Shown here piece after piece: positions 39,640 to 47,866 of a stretch of DNA of 64,000 nucleotides (positions are counted from its first letter, which is position 1; each line of letters begins with the position of its first letter). The notes under the pieces were generated by a model that made no database searches, had not been told where the DNA came from, and was given only the letters and a program-made list of their open reading frames with translations. Source of the stretch: Chitinivorax tropicus (lineage in GTDB: Bacteria; Pseudomonadota; Gammaproteobacteria; Burkholderiales; SCOH01); contig NZ_JACHHY010000016.1 in the NCBI RefSeq assembly GCF_014202905.1, positions 61,113 to 125,112 on the forward strand, given 5' to 3'. The position numbers and the translations under genes are program-made.

Positions 39640-39654
39640 TGCAACTATGTTGCA
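39640..39654. promoter_or_regulatory. Operator 2 upstream of the cobW gene
   Basis: TGCAACTATGTTGCA has the same TGCAAC-N3-GTTGCA dyad, 39 bp centre to centre from operator 1. The flanking T/A runs also mirror each other, so the pair forms a larger inverted arrangement with a promoter-sized gap in between. Confidence 0.7.
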
Positions 39655-39861
39655 AAAATGAAATAGGGATAAATGGCACTGTTGGCTTTTGCCATAGTAG
39701 AGCTGGAAATGAGGACGGCTCTAAAGGGGGCAGGTAGGAGGACAGGCTTCGTACCCGAAACGAGGGCGGCGATGTGGGGTAATGTTGATCGCAGCTTTGC
39801 TGCCCCTTCTGGGGCAGGGCTAGACGTAACGTGGGGCGTGAATGTCAATCAAGCTTGCGCA

Positions 39862-41076
39862 TCAATCGACGATATCAACCAAGGCGTGGGATAGGCTTTT
39901 CTTGAAGTGCTGGGCGGCTTGCTCGTGCTTGCCGATGTGTTCGAGCAATTGGGCCAGCTCAATATGGGCAACCACCGAAGGTGAGACAGCCAGGCTGGCT
40001 TCCAGATAGCTTTGTGCCTTGCCCCATAGCTGCTGGGCGTGACAAAGCCGGCCCAAGGTGAGTAGCAGGGCGGCGTCTTTGGGGTGTTGCGGTAACCACG
40101 ACTCGGCTTGTTGAATCAACTTGAGCAGGTTGTCGTTGCCTTGTGGGTGGTTGTGGTGCAAGTTGCCGAACAGCTCGATCAACTCAGTATCCCAGTCTTG
40201 TTCCAGTGCGTTGATCAGCACATCGGTAGCCAGCTCGATATCACCCAATTGTAATAGCTTCCGCGCTGCGGCAGCGGCCAAGCGGGGTTGCAGGCGGTCA
40301 TGTTTGTCCAACCTGCTCCACCATTCCCGCAGGCTGCGGGCGTTCATGGGCTCGTGTTTGAGGATGTGCAGGTGTGAAGCCAGGCGGATGGTCTGTGCGG
40401 TGGCGGTGTCAATGGCATCGCTCTTTTGCAGTTGTTCCAATATTCGCAGCACGGCTTCGGGCTCGCCCCGTTGCTGGCGAATCTTTAGCTCCAGGCGCAG
40501 GGCATTGGTCAATTTGGGTGCGATGCTCTTGGCTTCTTCTAGGGCATCAAGTGCGGCGGTGGTTTCGCGTTGATCAGCCAACAGCTCTGCTTGGGTGATG
40601 TAACGTGCCAGGCGGACATGTTGATCAGCAATGCCAGCTTGGGAGAGATGGTGATCGCGCTTGTCGAAATCGCGCACGATATGGGCGGAACGGGCGGCCA
40701 GCAAGGCGGCCAATGCCTTGCCTCGTGGATCTTCTTCAAGATCGAACATTTTGCTGGCTTCTCGCTCGGCACGGTTGTATCGGCCTTCGAAGAAGGCTTC
40801 CAGTGCGTCGAGCATGGCCGTACGTGCTGCTTCTTGGTTGCGTTTGCGATGGTAGGCCTTGACTTGCTTGGGCAGCTCCAGGGCGCTGAAGGTCAGCCGG
40901 AACAGCCCATAGACGATGATGAACGCGGTAATGATCATGATGATCAACGCGTTCAGTGAGATGTCCAGACGGTAAGGCGGCACCACAAACAGCGCGTAGC
41001 CGTCGTTGACACCGGCCAACATGGTCACGGCAACGGCTGCCGTGAAGATGGCGATCAGCCAGAGCAGCAGTTTCAC
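39862..41076 (-). CDS. hemY: HemY-type TPR membrane protein
   Basis: The 404-residue protein has two N-terminal membrane helices (about 1-25 and 40-65), the HemY_N region (LELPKQVKAYHRKRNQEAAR), and a long TPR-like helical C-terminus. HemY of this type is a proteobacterial protein encoded after hemD/hemX; its role in late haem synthesis is not resolved, and it is unrelated to the Bacillus oxidase of the same name. It overlaps hemDX by 4 bases. Confidence 0.9.
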   Translation of the reverse strand: MKLLLWLIAIFTAAVAVTMLAGVNDGYALFVVPPYRLDISLNALIIMIITAFIIVYGLFRLTFSALELPKQVKAYHRKRNQEAARTAMLDALEAFFEGRYNRAEREASKMFDLEEDPRGKALAALLAARSAHIVRDFDKRDHHLSQAGIADQHVRLARYITQAELLADQRETTAALDALEEAKSIAPKLTNALRLELKIRQQRGEPEAVLRILEQLQKSDAIDTATAQTIRLASHLHILKHEPMNARSLREWWSRLDKHDRLQPRLAAAAARKLLQLGDIELATDVLINALEQDWDTELIELFGNLHHNHPQGNDNLLKLIQQAESWLPQHPKDAALLLTLGRLCHAQQLWGKAQSYLEASLAVSPSVVAHIELAQLLEHIGKHEQAAQHFKKSLSHALVDIVD

Positions 41077-42932
41077 TCGTTGCTCCCGACAGGTCTCAAT
41101 TTGGCATCTCGAACGGCATTCAAACTGGCTTGCAGGTTGGGTGGTTCGCTGCCGATTTCAAGCTGCGCAAGTTGTAGCAGGCCTTGTTGGAAGCCCTTGG
41201 TTTGTGCGGCTTGGGTATCGAAATACCGTTCGACATATTGCCGGGCCAATTGTAGATCGCTTTGAAAAGTCATGCCGTCACGTTGCAGATTGGCCATGCG
41301 GGCATCCAGCAGACGTAATTTGAGGTTTTCGCGCAGGAAGAATGCTTGTTCGGGTGATAGCAGCAGCGGCTCTTGTTTATCCAGCCGACGCACGCGGATT
41401 AGGTCCTTGATCTCACCCCACAATTCGCTCCATAGCCGTTGAACGACGTTGGCGTCGGCTTGTGCGGGCGTGGGTGGGGATTTGGGCTGGGGTTGCTCGA
41501 CGACCAAAGGCATGCTGTCAATGGCAGTCAACAGGCCATTGATCTTCACAGCGGTGCCGACGGTATCGATGAAGGGGAAGCGTTTCAGCGATTCCATGTC
41601 TTTCGCCAGTGCGCTTCTGACAGCCAACCACTGTGGCTCATTTTGCCCTTGTAGGCGTTGATCGATGTTCTGTAATGAGATCAGCGCGAGTTTCACGTTG
41701 CCAGCCAGCTGCAGGTGCTGGTTGGCCAACATCAAGGCTTGTTCGATATCAGCGAGCGACGCTTCGTCACGGCTGCGCGACAATTCCTGATACATCGATT
41801 CCAGCGCGACTTGCTGATTCTGCGATTCGGTCAGCTTGTTTTCCAAGATGGCCAGACGTGTTTGCATCTGTGTGACGTTGTCTGCGCTTTTCTCGGCCAG
41901 CTGGCGGCTGGTCTGGTTGAATGTGCCTGCCTCAAGCTGTAGTTTTTGCATTTTGTGGTTGTTGGTCAGCCAGTGGGTGGTGACCAGCACCAGCGCGACG
42001 GCGCCCAATGCTATGCCCCAATTGAAGCGAGGCTTGTCTGGCGCGGGCGACATGGCATGGCTTGTCGGCGCCATGTGTGGTGGCGGAGTCTGTGCCGATG
42101 CGCTTGTATCTTGCGAGGCCGTGGCGGCGGGGGGCGCGGTGTCGTGTGGCGCCGTATCCATCTTGTCTTCCATTCGGTGGTTGAACCAATCGCAGAGGCC
42201 CACGAGCATACCGTTATCGCCGGGGCTTGTCACAACGATGCGGGAAAATCCCAATTCTGCAGCGCGGGCCGCAATGCGTTGATGGGAAACGAATAGCGGT
42301 GACGATTGTAACTGCTTGCTGTAGCTTTCTCCAGCCAGCTGGTGCAAATGCTCCAGCGCTTCGGTGCTGCTGATAGCCCAGGCTGGTTGCGGATCGCCTG
42401 TGAGGATGGGGCCGATGGCGTGTTGGATACGGGTGCGTTGATAAGCTTGGACGTATTCGACATGGGCACCACGTTGAATCAGGGTATCGGCCAACAACTC
42501 CCGTCCGCCATCACCTCGAAAGATCAAAACGCGTTGGCCATGCATATGTTGCAGACGAGGGAGGTCCAGTAGTCCTTCGCTGTCGAAACGCTCGGATGGC
42601 ACCAGGGGCTCTGGCGTATCGAATGCAGCCAGTGCGTCAGCGCTGCTTTGGCCAACGACGACCGGTGTGACCGTGCTGGGCCAGCCACCGGTTTCCATGA
42701 TTTTAGGCAGCACCTTGGAGATGGCTGTCGGGCTGACCAGCACGGCGAAATCGAACTCACATAGACGGGCAATGGCTTGACTCAGCTCGTCAGGGTTGGC
42801 GGGCTCATCGATGGCCAACAGAGGTAGTGCGATTGGCTGCCCGCCTGCTTCGCGGATGGCGGCCAAAAGCTTCTTGGCTTGCTCGGCGGGCCGGGTGACA
42901 ACTATGCGGGCATGGGCGGGCAGTCGTGGCAT
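41073..42932 (-). CDS. hemDX: Fused uroporphyrinogen-III synthase HemD and HemX
   Basis: From this start the protein has 619 residues. The first 250 or so form uroporphyrinogen-III synthase (IVVTRPAEQAKKLL, LVSPTAISKV, ISSTEALEHL, VTSPGDNGMLVGL). A Pro/Ala/Thr-rich linker follows (about 265-310), then one membrane helix (IALGAVALVLVTTHWL) and a coiled-coil HemX-like periplasmic part. Fusion of HemD with HemX is known in some proteobacteria. ATG 42932 is preceded by GAGG at good spacing; the in-frame ATG at 42971 lacks a ribosome-binding site. No frameshift is evident at the junction. Confidence 0.9.
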   Translation of the reverse strand: MPRLPAHARIVVTRPAEQAKKLLAAIREAGGQPIALPLLAIDEPANPDELSQAIARLCEFDFAVLVSPTAISKVLPKIMETGGWPSTVTPVVVGQSSADALAAFDTPEPLVPSERFDSEGLLDLPRLQHMHGQRVLIFRGDGGRELLADTLIQRGAHVEYVQAYQRTRIQHAIGPILTGDPQPAWAISSTEALEHLHQLAGESYSKQLQSSPLFVSHQRIAARAAELGFSRIVVTSPGDNGMLVGLCDWFNHRMEDKMDTAPHDTAPPAATASQDTSASAQTPPPHMAPTSHAMSPAPDKPRFNWGIALGAVALVLVTTHWLTNNHKMQKLQLEAGTFNQTSRQLAEKSADNVTQMQTRLAILENKLTESQNQQVALESMYQELSRSRDEASLADIEQALMLANQHLQLAGNVKLALISLQNIDQRLQGQNEPQWLAVRSALAKDMESLKRFPFIDTVGTAVKINGLLTAIDSMPLVVEQPQPKSPPTPAQADANVVQRLWSELWGEIKDLIRVRRLDKQEPLLLSPEQAFFLRENLKLRLLDARMANLQRDGMTFQSDLQLARQYVERYFDTQAAQTKGFQQGLLQLAQLEIGSEPPNLQASLNAVRDAKLRPVGSNE

Positions 42933-43246
42933 GCGATCCTCAGCAAAGGGTGCTTGGGGGACGAAATCCATGATTCAACAGCTGACGAAGCTGACCTGTA
43001 GATGGCGGTGCCATGGCAGGCTGCGTGATCGACAGTTGTTTTGCTGCCAGATGACGCAACGGCGTTGTCACTTGGCATGGGGCCGTTCAGAAGGATATTG
43101 CCAGCCGAACGAAGGAGAACAATCCCGCTGATACGTGGCCGCCTGTCAGACTACCGTGTAGGCAGACAGTTCATCCACAATTATTGATGATTTCCTGGCA
43201 ACCTGAAACTGGTGTGAGTGCATCAGGTTGCCGACGTGGGCAGTGA
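42933..43246. other. Unusual gap between hemC and hemDX
   Basis: These 314 bp separate genes that usually touch. A 10-bp inverted repeat, GGCAACCTGA / TCAGGTTGCC (43197-43206 with 43223-43232), lies about 40 bases past the hemC stop. No T-tract follows. There is no convincing gene; a promoter for hemDX may lie here. Confidence 0.55.
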
Positions 43247-44209
43247 TCAGCCCGGATGGGCGTCGTCCAAGGCGGCCATAATGTTGGCCGCTCCTTGTTG
43301 CAATAATGCATCAGCCGCCCGCTGGCCCAGCATTTCGGGCTCATCAACCGGGCCATGTAGCGTGATCTGCAGCATATTGCTGCCATCAGGCATGGCGATG
43401 AAGGCGCGCAGCTGCAGTTGCCCTGCGACCACCTCTGCAAAGCCGCCCAATGGCACCTGACAGCTGCCGCCCAATACGCGGCTCATGGCGCGCTCTGCAC
43501 GGACACAGGCTGCAGTTTCCGGGTGATTCAAGGGGGCCAACAGGGCGAGCAGGTCTTCACGATCGGCCCGGCACTCGATGGCCAATGCGCCCTGCCCGAC
43601 AGCGGGCAGGCTGGCCTCGGTCGGTAACAGGCTGGTGATGCGCTCGGTGAGCGCCAATCTGCGCAGGCCGGCTGCTGCCAGGATGATGGCGTCGTATTGG
43701 CCTTCATCCAGCTTTCTCAGGCGAGTCTGCACATTGCCACGTAAAGGCTTGACCACCAGCTGCGGAAAACGGCTGCGGATCTGGCATTCCCTTCTCAGGC
43801 TGGAGGTGCCGACCACGGCACCGGCTGGCAATGCAGTCAGGTCTGCGTAGCGATTCGAGACGAATGCATCGCGCGGGTCTTCACGCTCGCCAATCGCGGC
43901 CAGGGTGAATCCCGCTGGCAATTGCATGGGCACGTCTTTGCTGGAGTGCACGGCAAAGTCGGCCTGGCCCGCTTCCATCGCGATTTCCAGCTCTTTGACG
44001 AACAACCCTTTGCCGCCGATTTTGTTCAAGGTGACATCGAGAATGCGATCCCCCTGTGTGGTCATGCCCAGGATCTCGACTACCAGACCTGGATAGAGCT
44101 GTTGCAGACGGGCCTGGACATGTTTGGCCTGCCACATGGCCAGCAGGCTTTCGCGGGATGCGATGACGACTTTTTCGGGTAAGGTTGGTTTCGACACGAT
44201 GGGAGGCAT
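43247..44209 (-). CDS. hemC: Hydroxymethylbilane synthase (porphobilinogen deaminase)
   Basis: The 320-residue enzyme polymerises four porphobilinogens to hydroxymethylbilane. It has [60 protein letters not shown], and [13 protein letters not shown], whose Cys carries the dipyrromethane cofactor. ATG 44209 is the first in-frame Met; an earlier alternative start would add unlikely residues. It begins 23 bases after the modC stop on the same strand. Confidence 0.97.
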   Translation of the reverse strand: MPPIVSKPTLPEKVVIASRESLLAMWQAKHVQARLQQLYPGLVVEILGMTTQGDRILDVTLNKIGGKGLFVKELEIAMEAGQADFAVHSSKDVPMQLPAGFTLAAIGEREDPRDAFVSNRYADLTALPAGAVVGTSSLRRECQIRSRFPQLVVKPLRGNVQTRLRKLDEGQYDAIILAAAGLRRLALTERITSLLPTEASLPAVGQGALAIECRADREDLLALLAPLNHPETAACVRAERAMSRVLGGSCQVPLGGFAEVVAGQLQLRAFIAMPDGSNMLQITLHGPVDEPEMLGQRAADALLQQGAANIMAALDDAHPG

Positions 44210-44232
44210 TCAAGTCAGGATAGGTGTGGATT

Positions 44233-45114
44233 TTAACATGCCGATGTCGATCGATTCTTGATCAAGATCGGGCTGAAGGCTTTGATGGAAACGGTAACTT
44301 GATCGCCGGGTTGCAGGTCGGCCAGCTCGTCACCATCACCGATCACATCAATCACATCTTGTCCGACCAACAGGGTCACCACCTGGACGACATCCTCTTG
44401 CCGGATGGCCAGAACATCGGCAGGCAGATTGAATTTGCCCTGGGTTTTGGGGCCAAGCAAAACGGTCTGGGGAGGGCCTTGGGCTACGATCCGGCCTTGC
44501 TGGATATGCCAGACCCGATTCGCCATTTTGATGACCTCGGCCAGATCATGGCTGACCAACAGCGTGGTGATGCCGAGGGTGCGCTGCCAAGTGATGAGAT
44601 CAAGTTGCAATTGGTGGCGGGTGGTGCGGTCGAGCGCGGCTAAGGCTTCATCCAACAGTAACAGCTTGGGGCGGCGGGCCAAGGCGCGGGCAACGGCAAC
44701 GCGCTGGCGCTGGCCGCCCGAGAGGGTGTCTGGGGGGCGATCCGCCAGTGCCTGCAGGCCGACCATCGCCAACAATTGCATGGCCGCTTGCGGGGTGGCA
44801 CCGGCAAATGTCAGGTTGTCTTGTACAGTCATGTTCGGGAACAGCGCGTAGTCCTGAAACACGTAGCCGATTGAGCGCCGCTGCGGCGGCAGATGGATAC
44901 GGCGGGTGGCGTCGAACCAGACTTCGCCATCGACTACCAAACGACCGGCATCGGGTTGGATCAAGCCGGCCAGCATGCGTAACAGCGTGGTTTTGCCCGC
45001 ACCAGATGGGCCGAAGATAGCCAGGCATTCACCAGGCTGGATCACGCCCTCCAGAGACAGCTCCAGTGCGCCATGCGGACTGCGCATCCTGCGTTGCAGG
45101 CTCAGTTCGATCAT
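44233..45114 (-). CDS. modC: Molybdate ABC transporter ATP-binding protein
   Basis: The 293-residue ATPase has Walker A GPSGAGKT near 35, signature LSGGQRQR, Walker B LLLLDEALAALD, and a switch His in SHDLAEV. A roughly 70-residue Mop/TOBE-like C-terminal domain (from about 220) would bind molybdate. It is shorter than E. coli ModC (352). It overlaps modB by 4 bases and is the last mod gene. Confidence 0.92.
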   Translation of the reverse strand: MIELSLQRRMRSPHGALELSLEGVIQPGECLAIFGPSGAGKTTLLRMLAGLIQPDAGRLVVDGEVWFDATRRIHLPPQRRSIGYVFQDYALFPNMTVQDNLTFAGATPQAAMQLLAMVGLQALADRPPDTLSGGQRQRVAVARALARRPKLLLLDEALAALDRTTRHQLQLDLITWQRTLGITTLLVSHDLAEVIKMANRVWHIQQGRIVAQGPPQTVLLGPKTQGKFNLPADVLAIRQEDVVQVVTLLVGQDVIDVIGDGDELADLQPGDQVTVSIKAFSPILIKNRSTSAC

Positions 45115-45782
45115 GTTTGCCTCGCCCGCGCCTGCCGACGATTCAAGCCGTACACCAGCAATACAATGGCAAAGCTGACCACGAATAACACGGCTGCGTA
45201 GGCGTGCGCCGCTGCATAGTTCAGGCTTTCCACTTCATCGTAGATGGCGATGGAGGCAACTTTGGTCACGCCTGGGATGTTACCGCCAATCATCAGCACC
45301 ACCCCAAATTCACCCACGGTATGGGCAAAGGTCATCACACAGCCAGAGAGCAAGGCGGGCTTGATATTGGGCAACAGCACCCGAGCCAAGGTGGTGAGCC
45401 GTGATTTGCCCAAGGTATAGGCTGCCTCGCGTAGGCTGACTGGCAAGGCTTGCAGTGCAGATTGCAGCGGGTGCACCATGAATGGCAGGCTGAACAACAC
45501 CGAGCCGATCACCAGCCCGGCAAAGCTGAATGCTAGATGCAGATCGAAACGTTCTGCCAGCCATTGGCCCAGTGCCTGGTTGGGGCTGAACAGCAACAAG
45601 AGGTAAAAACCGAGCACCGAGGGGGGCAGCACCAATGGCATGCTGACCAGCGTTTCGATGACGGGTTTGATGCGACGTTGGGTAAAAGCCAGCCAGCAGG
45701 CCAGGGGCAAACCCAGCAGAAACAGGATGACAGTCGTGATCGCGGCCAATTTGGCAGTCAGCCAGAGGGGTTGCCAGTCCAT
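45111..45782 (-). CDS. modB: Molybdate ABC transporter permease
   Basis: The 223-residue inner-membrane permease has five or six helices and the EAA loop (LREAAYTLGKSRLTTLARVLLP) that contacts ModC. The N-terminal LVSMPLVLPPSVLGFYLLLLF is typical of ModB. It lies 6 bases after the Mop-like gene. Confidence 0.95.
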   Translation of the reverse strand: MDWQPLWLTAKLAAITTVILFLLGLPLACWLAFTQRRIKPVIETLVSMPLVLPPSVLGFYLLLLFSPNQALGQWLAERFDLHLAFSFAGLVIGSVLFSLPFMVHPLQSALQALPVSLREAAYTLGKSRLTTLARVLLPNIKPALLSGCVMTFAHTVGEFGVVLMIGGNIPGVTKVASIAIYDEVESLNYAAAHAYAAVLFVVSFAIVLLVYGLNRRQARARQT

Positions 45783-45788
45783 TTCGGT

Positions 45789-46184
45789 TTATTCCAATAT
45801 GGCCATTTCGTTGGCTTTGATCAGCGCCTCAATCCGATCCCCTGCTTGCAGATCCAGGTGGTGGGCCGCCCGTGTGGTGATCACTGCAAACAATGGGTGC
45901 CCAGCCAAGTGTAATTTCACCCGGGTCAGCACCTTGCCATGGTCGATCGATTCAACCGTGACCGGGAAGCGGTTGCGCAGGCTGATGCGTCCGCTCAGCG
46001 ATTTCGCCAGCGATACCTCCGTATCTTTGAATGCCAAGGTGACCTGCTGTCCTACTTGCCAGATCGATTCGAATGAAGTTACCAACAGCGTGAGGCTGAC
46101 AGTGTGTCCCAGCGCATCCGCCTCCAGCAAGGTGATGGCACCCTCTCGTTCAATGGCGGTCAGGGTGGCAGGTAGGCGGTTCAT
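45789..46184 (-). CDS. Di-TOBE molybdenum-binding protein (Mop-like)
   Basis: The 131-residue cytoplasmic protein consists of two TOBE/Mop-like domains (about 1-65 and 66-131; the second starts SLRNRFPVTVESIDHG). Such molbindins bind and store molybdate or tungstate oxyanions. ATG 46184 overlaps the modA stop (ATGA). Placement of a storage protein between modA and modB suggests coupling of uptake to storage. Confidence 0.85.
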   Translation of the reverse strand: MNRLPATLTAIEREGAITLLEADALGHTVSLTLLVTSFESIWQVGQQVTLAFKDTEVSLAKSLSGRISLRNRFPVTVESIDHGKVLTRVKLHLAGHPLFAVITTRAAHHLDLQAGDRIEALIKANEMAILE

Positions 46185-46939
46185 GGCAACAGGTACCCAT
46201 ATCGTTGCAAAATGGCTCGGGCAGTCGGCCCATACAGAAAGTCCATCCACGCTTGGCTGGCGATCGGCTGTTTGGCCGCGCCATGTTTCAATATCACGGC
46301 GCCTTGTGGAATCGGCTGGTAAAGCGATTTGGGCAGATCGACCCAGCGGCCCTTGCCCGCCATTTCGGGGGATACCACCACGGATTTGGCCGTGATGCCG
46401 ATATCGGCAACACGGTTGGCAATGTACTGATTGGTCTGGGCGATGCTCTCGCCAAATACCAGCTTGGTCTTGATGACCTCGTCGAGTTTGGACTGGGCCA
46501 GGGCTTTCATGGCCTCTTGTCCGTATGGCGCTGTTTTGGGGTTGGCTACGGCAATCTTTCTGACGGTCGGTTGCTGCATGACAGTCTGCCAATTGGCCGG
46601 ATCGAGATCCGGGTGCAATGTCCACACCACCAACCCCCCATACGCATAGGGTTTGGGGGCGGCAGTGGCCAGCCCTTGCTGGTGAAGCTTTTCCGGAAAT
46701 GTCATGTCCGCTGAGATAAACACATCAAATGGTGCGCCAGCCATGATCTGGGCGACGAATTTGCCTGACGAATTGAAACTGGCTTTGGCATCATGCCCGG
46801 TTTCGGCTTTGAACGCGCTCGCGAGATCATCAAATGCATATTGCACATTGGCGGCAACCGCGATGGTCAAAGTATCCGCCACAGCGGCGCTGGTGCTGGT
46901 AATGAAGCACAGGCAGGTCAACAAGCGGTGTGTTTTCAT
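46181..46939 (-). CDS. modA: Molybdate-binding periplasmic protein
   Basis: The 252-residue secreted protein has a signal peptide ending SAAVA-DTL and the ModA motifs AVAANVQYAFDDLASAF, FNSSGKFVAQI, and APFDVFISADM with its ligand Ser. It captures molybdate or tungstate for ModBC. It lies 30 bases after modE. Confidence 0.95.
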   Translation of the reverse strand: MKTHRLLTCLCFITSTSAAVADTLTIAVAANVQYAFDDLASAFKAETGHDAKASFNSSGKFVAQIMAGAPFDVFISADMTFPEKLHQQGLATAAPKPYAYGGLVVWTLHPDLDPANWQTVMQQPTVRKIAVANPKTAPYGQEAMKALAQSKLDEVIKTKLVFGESIAQTNQYIANRVADIGITAKSVVVSPEMAGKGRWVDLPKSLYQPIPQGAVILKHGAAKQPIASQAWMDFLYGPTARAILQRYGYLLP

Positions 46940-46969
46940 CGGGAGCTTTCCATGGACTGCAATGCGTGT

Positions 46970-47758
46970 CTAATTGGGCAAACCCAGCATGATATGGGCA
47001 GGCTGCACCAGTGCAGTGGCTGACAGGCCGGGTTGCAGCACCAGTGCATCGGCGCTGTCGTTGGTGATGATGGCGACTATGGTCTGTCCGCCGGGCAGGG
47101 CCAGTACGACTTCGCAGTTGACTGCACCACGATGCAGCGTGCTGATGGTGCCCGTCAGTTGATTGGGCGTGGACAGCCCGACAACCTGGCCGACAGCCAG
47201 CATGACCCAGGAGGCCTTGATCAAGGCCACGACCTCGCTGCCACTCTGCAAGGCAAGCTGCTCGGTGCTTTCATGGGTGATGGTGGCGACCAGCTCACCA
47301 CCACCCGGCAGCCGCAGAATAATCTCATCGTTGACCGCACCCTGCCGGATCTGGTGGACATGGCCGAATAACTGGTTACGCGCGCTGGTTTTCATATTCA
47401 AACGTTGCAATATCGGTAGCGCCTCATCACTGTTTGCCAGAATGGGTGGCAGGCTGTCCAGAAAGCGCAGGTGCGCCGCTTCCAGACGTTGAAAGGTGGC
47501 GAGCAGCTGTTGCCCGCGTGGCGTGAGCTGCGTGCCCCCGCCCCCCTTCCCTCCTACACTACGCTGCACCAACGCCTCTCCAGCCAGATTGTTGATGGCA
47601 TCGATGGCATCCCACGCTGCTTTGTAGCTGAGCCCGACCTGCTTCGCCGCCTGAGAAATCGACCCACTCAGAGCGATGGCCTGCAGAAGACGGATGCGTG
47701 CGCTGCTCAAGCTGTGCTGATTGTCGAAGGCCAGAGCCAGCGAGGCGTGCAGTTTCAT
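46970..47758 (-). CDS. modE: Molybdate-responsive regulator ModE
   Basis: The 262-residue protein has an N-terminal winged-helix LysR-like domain (LLQAIALSGSISQAAKQVGLSYKAAWDAIDAINN), a Gly-rich wing (GGKGGGG), and two C-terminal TOBE domains for molybdate (from about 125 and 195). The ModE dimer bound to molybdate represses the transporter genes. It is the first gene of the operon and has a ModE box 20 bases upstream, implying autorepression. Confidence 0.95.
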   Translation of the reverse strand: MKLHASLALAFDNQHSLSSARIRLLQAIALSGSISQAAKQVGLSYKAAWDAIDAINNLAGEALVQRSVGGKGGGGTQLTPRGQQLLATFQRLEAAHLRFLDSLPPILANSDEALPILQRLNMKTSARNQLFGHVHQIRQGAVNDEIILRLPGGGELVATITHESTEQLALQSGSEVVALIKASWVMLAVGQVVGLSTPNQLTGTISTLHRGAVNCEVVLALPGGQTIVAIITNDSADALVLQPGLSATALVQPAHIMLGLPN

Positions 47759-47777
47759 GGCTTACTCAAAAGGGGCT

Positions 47778-47801
47778 CGTTATATAGTCAATTATATAGC
47801 G
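47778..47801. promoter_or_regulatory. ModE-binding site
   Basis: CGTTATATA, six bases, TATATAGCG: a perfect match to the ModE dyad pattern (CGNTATATA-N6-TATATANCG), centred about 30 bases before the modE start. Molybdate-bound ModE here would repress modE-modA-mop-modB-modC. Confidence 0.93.
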
Positions 47802-47839
47802 ATGGTGTTCAAGCGCTGCTTGCGTTATATCAAGGCTTG

Positions 47840-47862
47840 GAAAAAGCGGGGCAAGCCCCGCT
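47840..47862 (-). terminator. Terminator of the recombinase-family gene
   Basis: The stem AGCGGGGC / GCCCCGCT with a two-base loop is followed on the minus strand by CTTTTTCC, right after the stop at 47867. Confidence 0.85.
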
Positions 47863-47866
47863 AAAC

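Noticed and set aside
39661..39861. Overlapping open frames on both strands between cobW and hemY
   Set aside because: Neither frame has a good ribosome-binding site or protein-like composition; they look like chance open frames in G/C-rich sequence.
41073..42971. HemD-HemX junction as a sequencing frameshift
   Set aside because: The fusion is in one clean frame with a normal linker, and such fusions are known.
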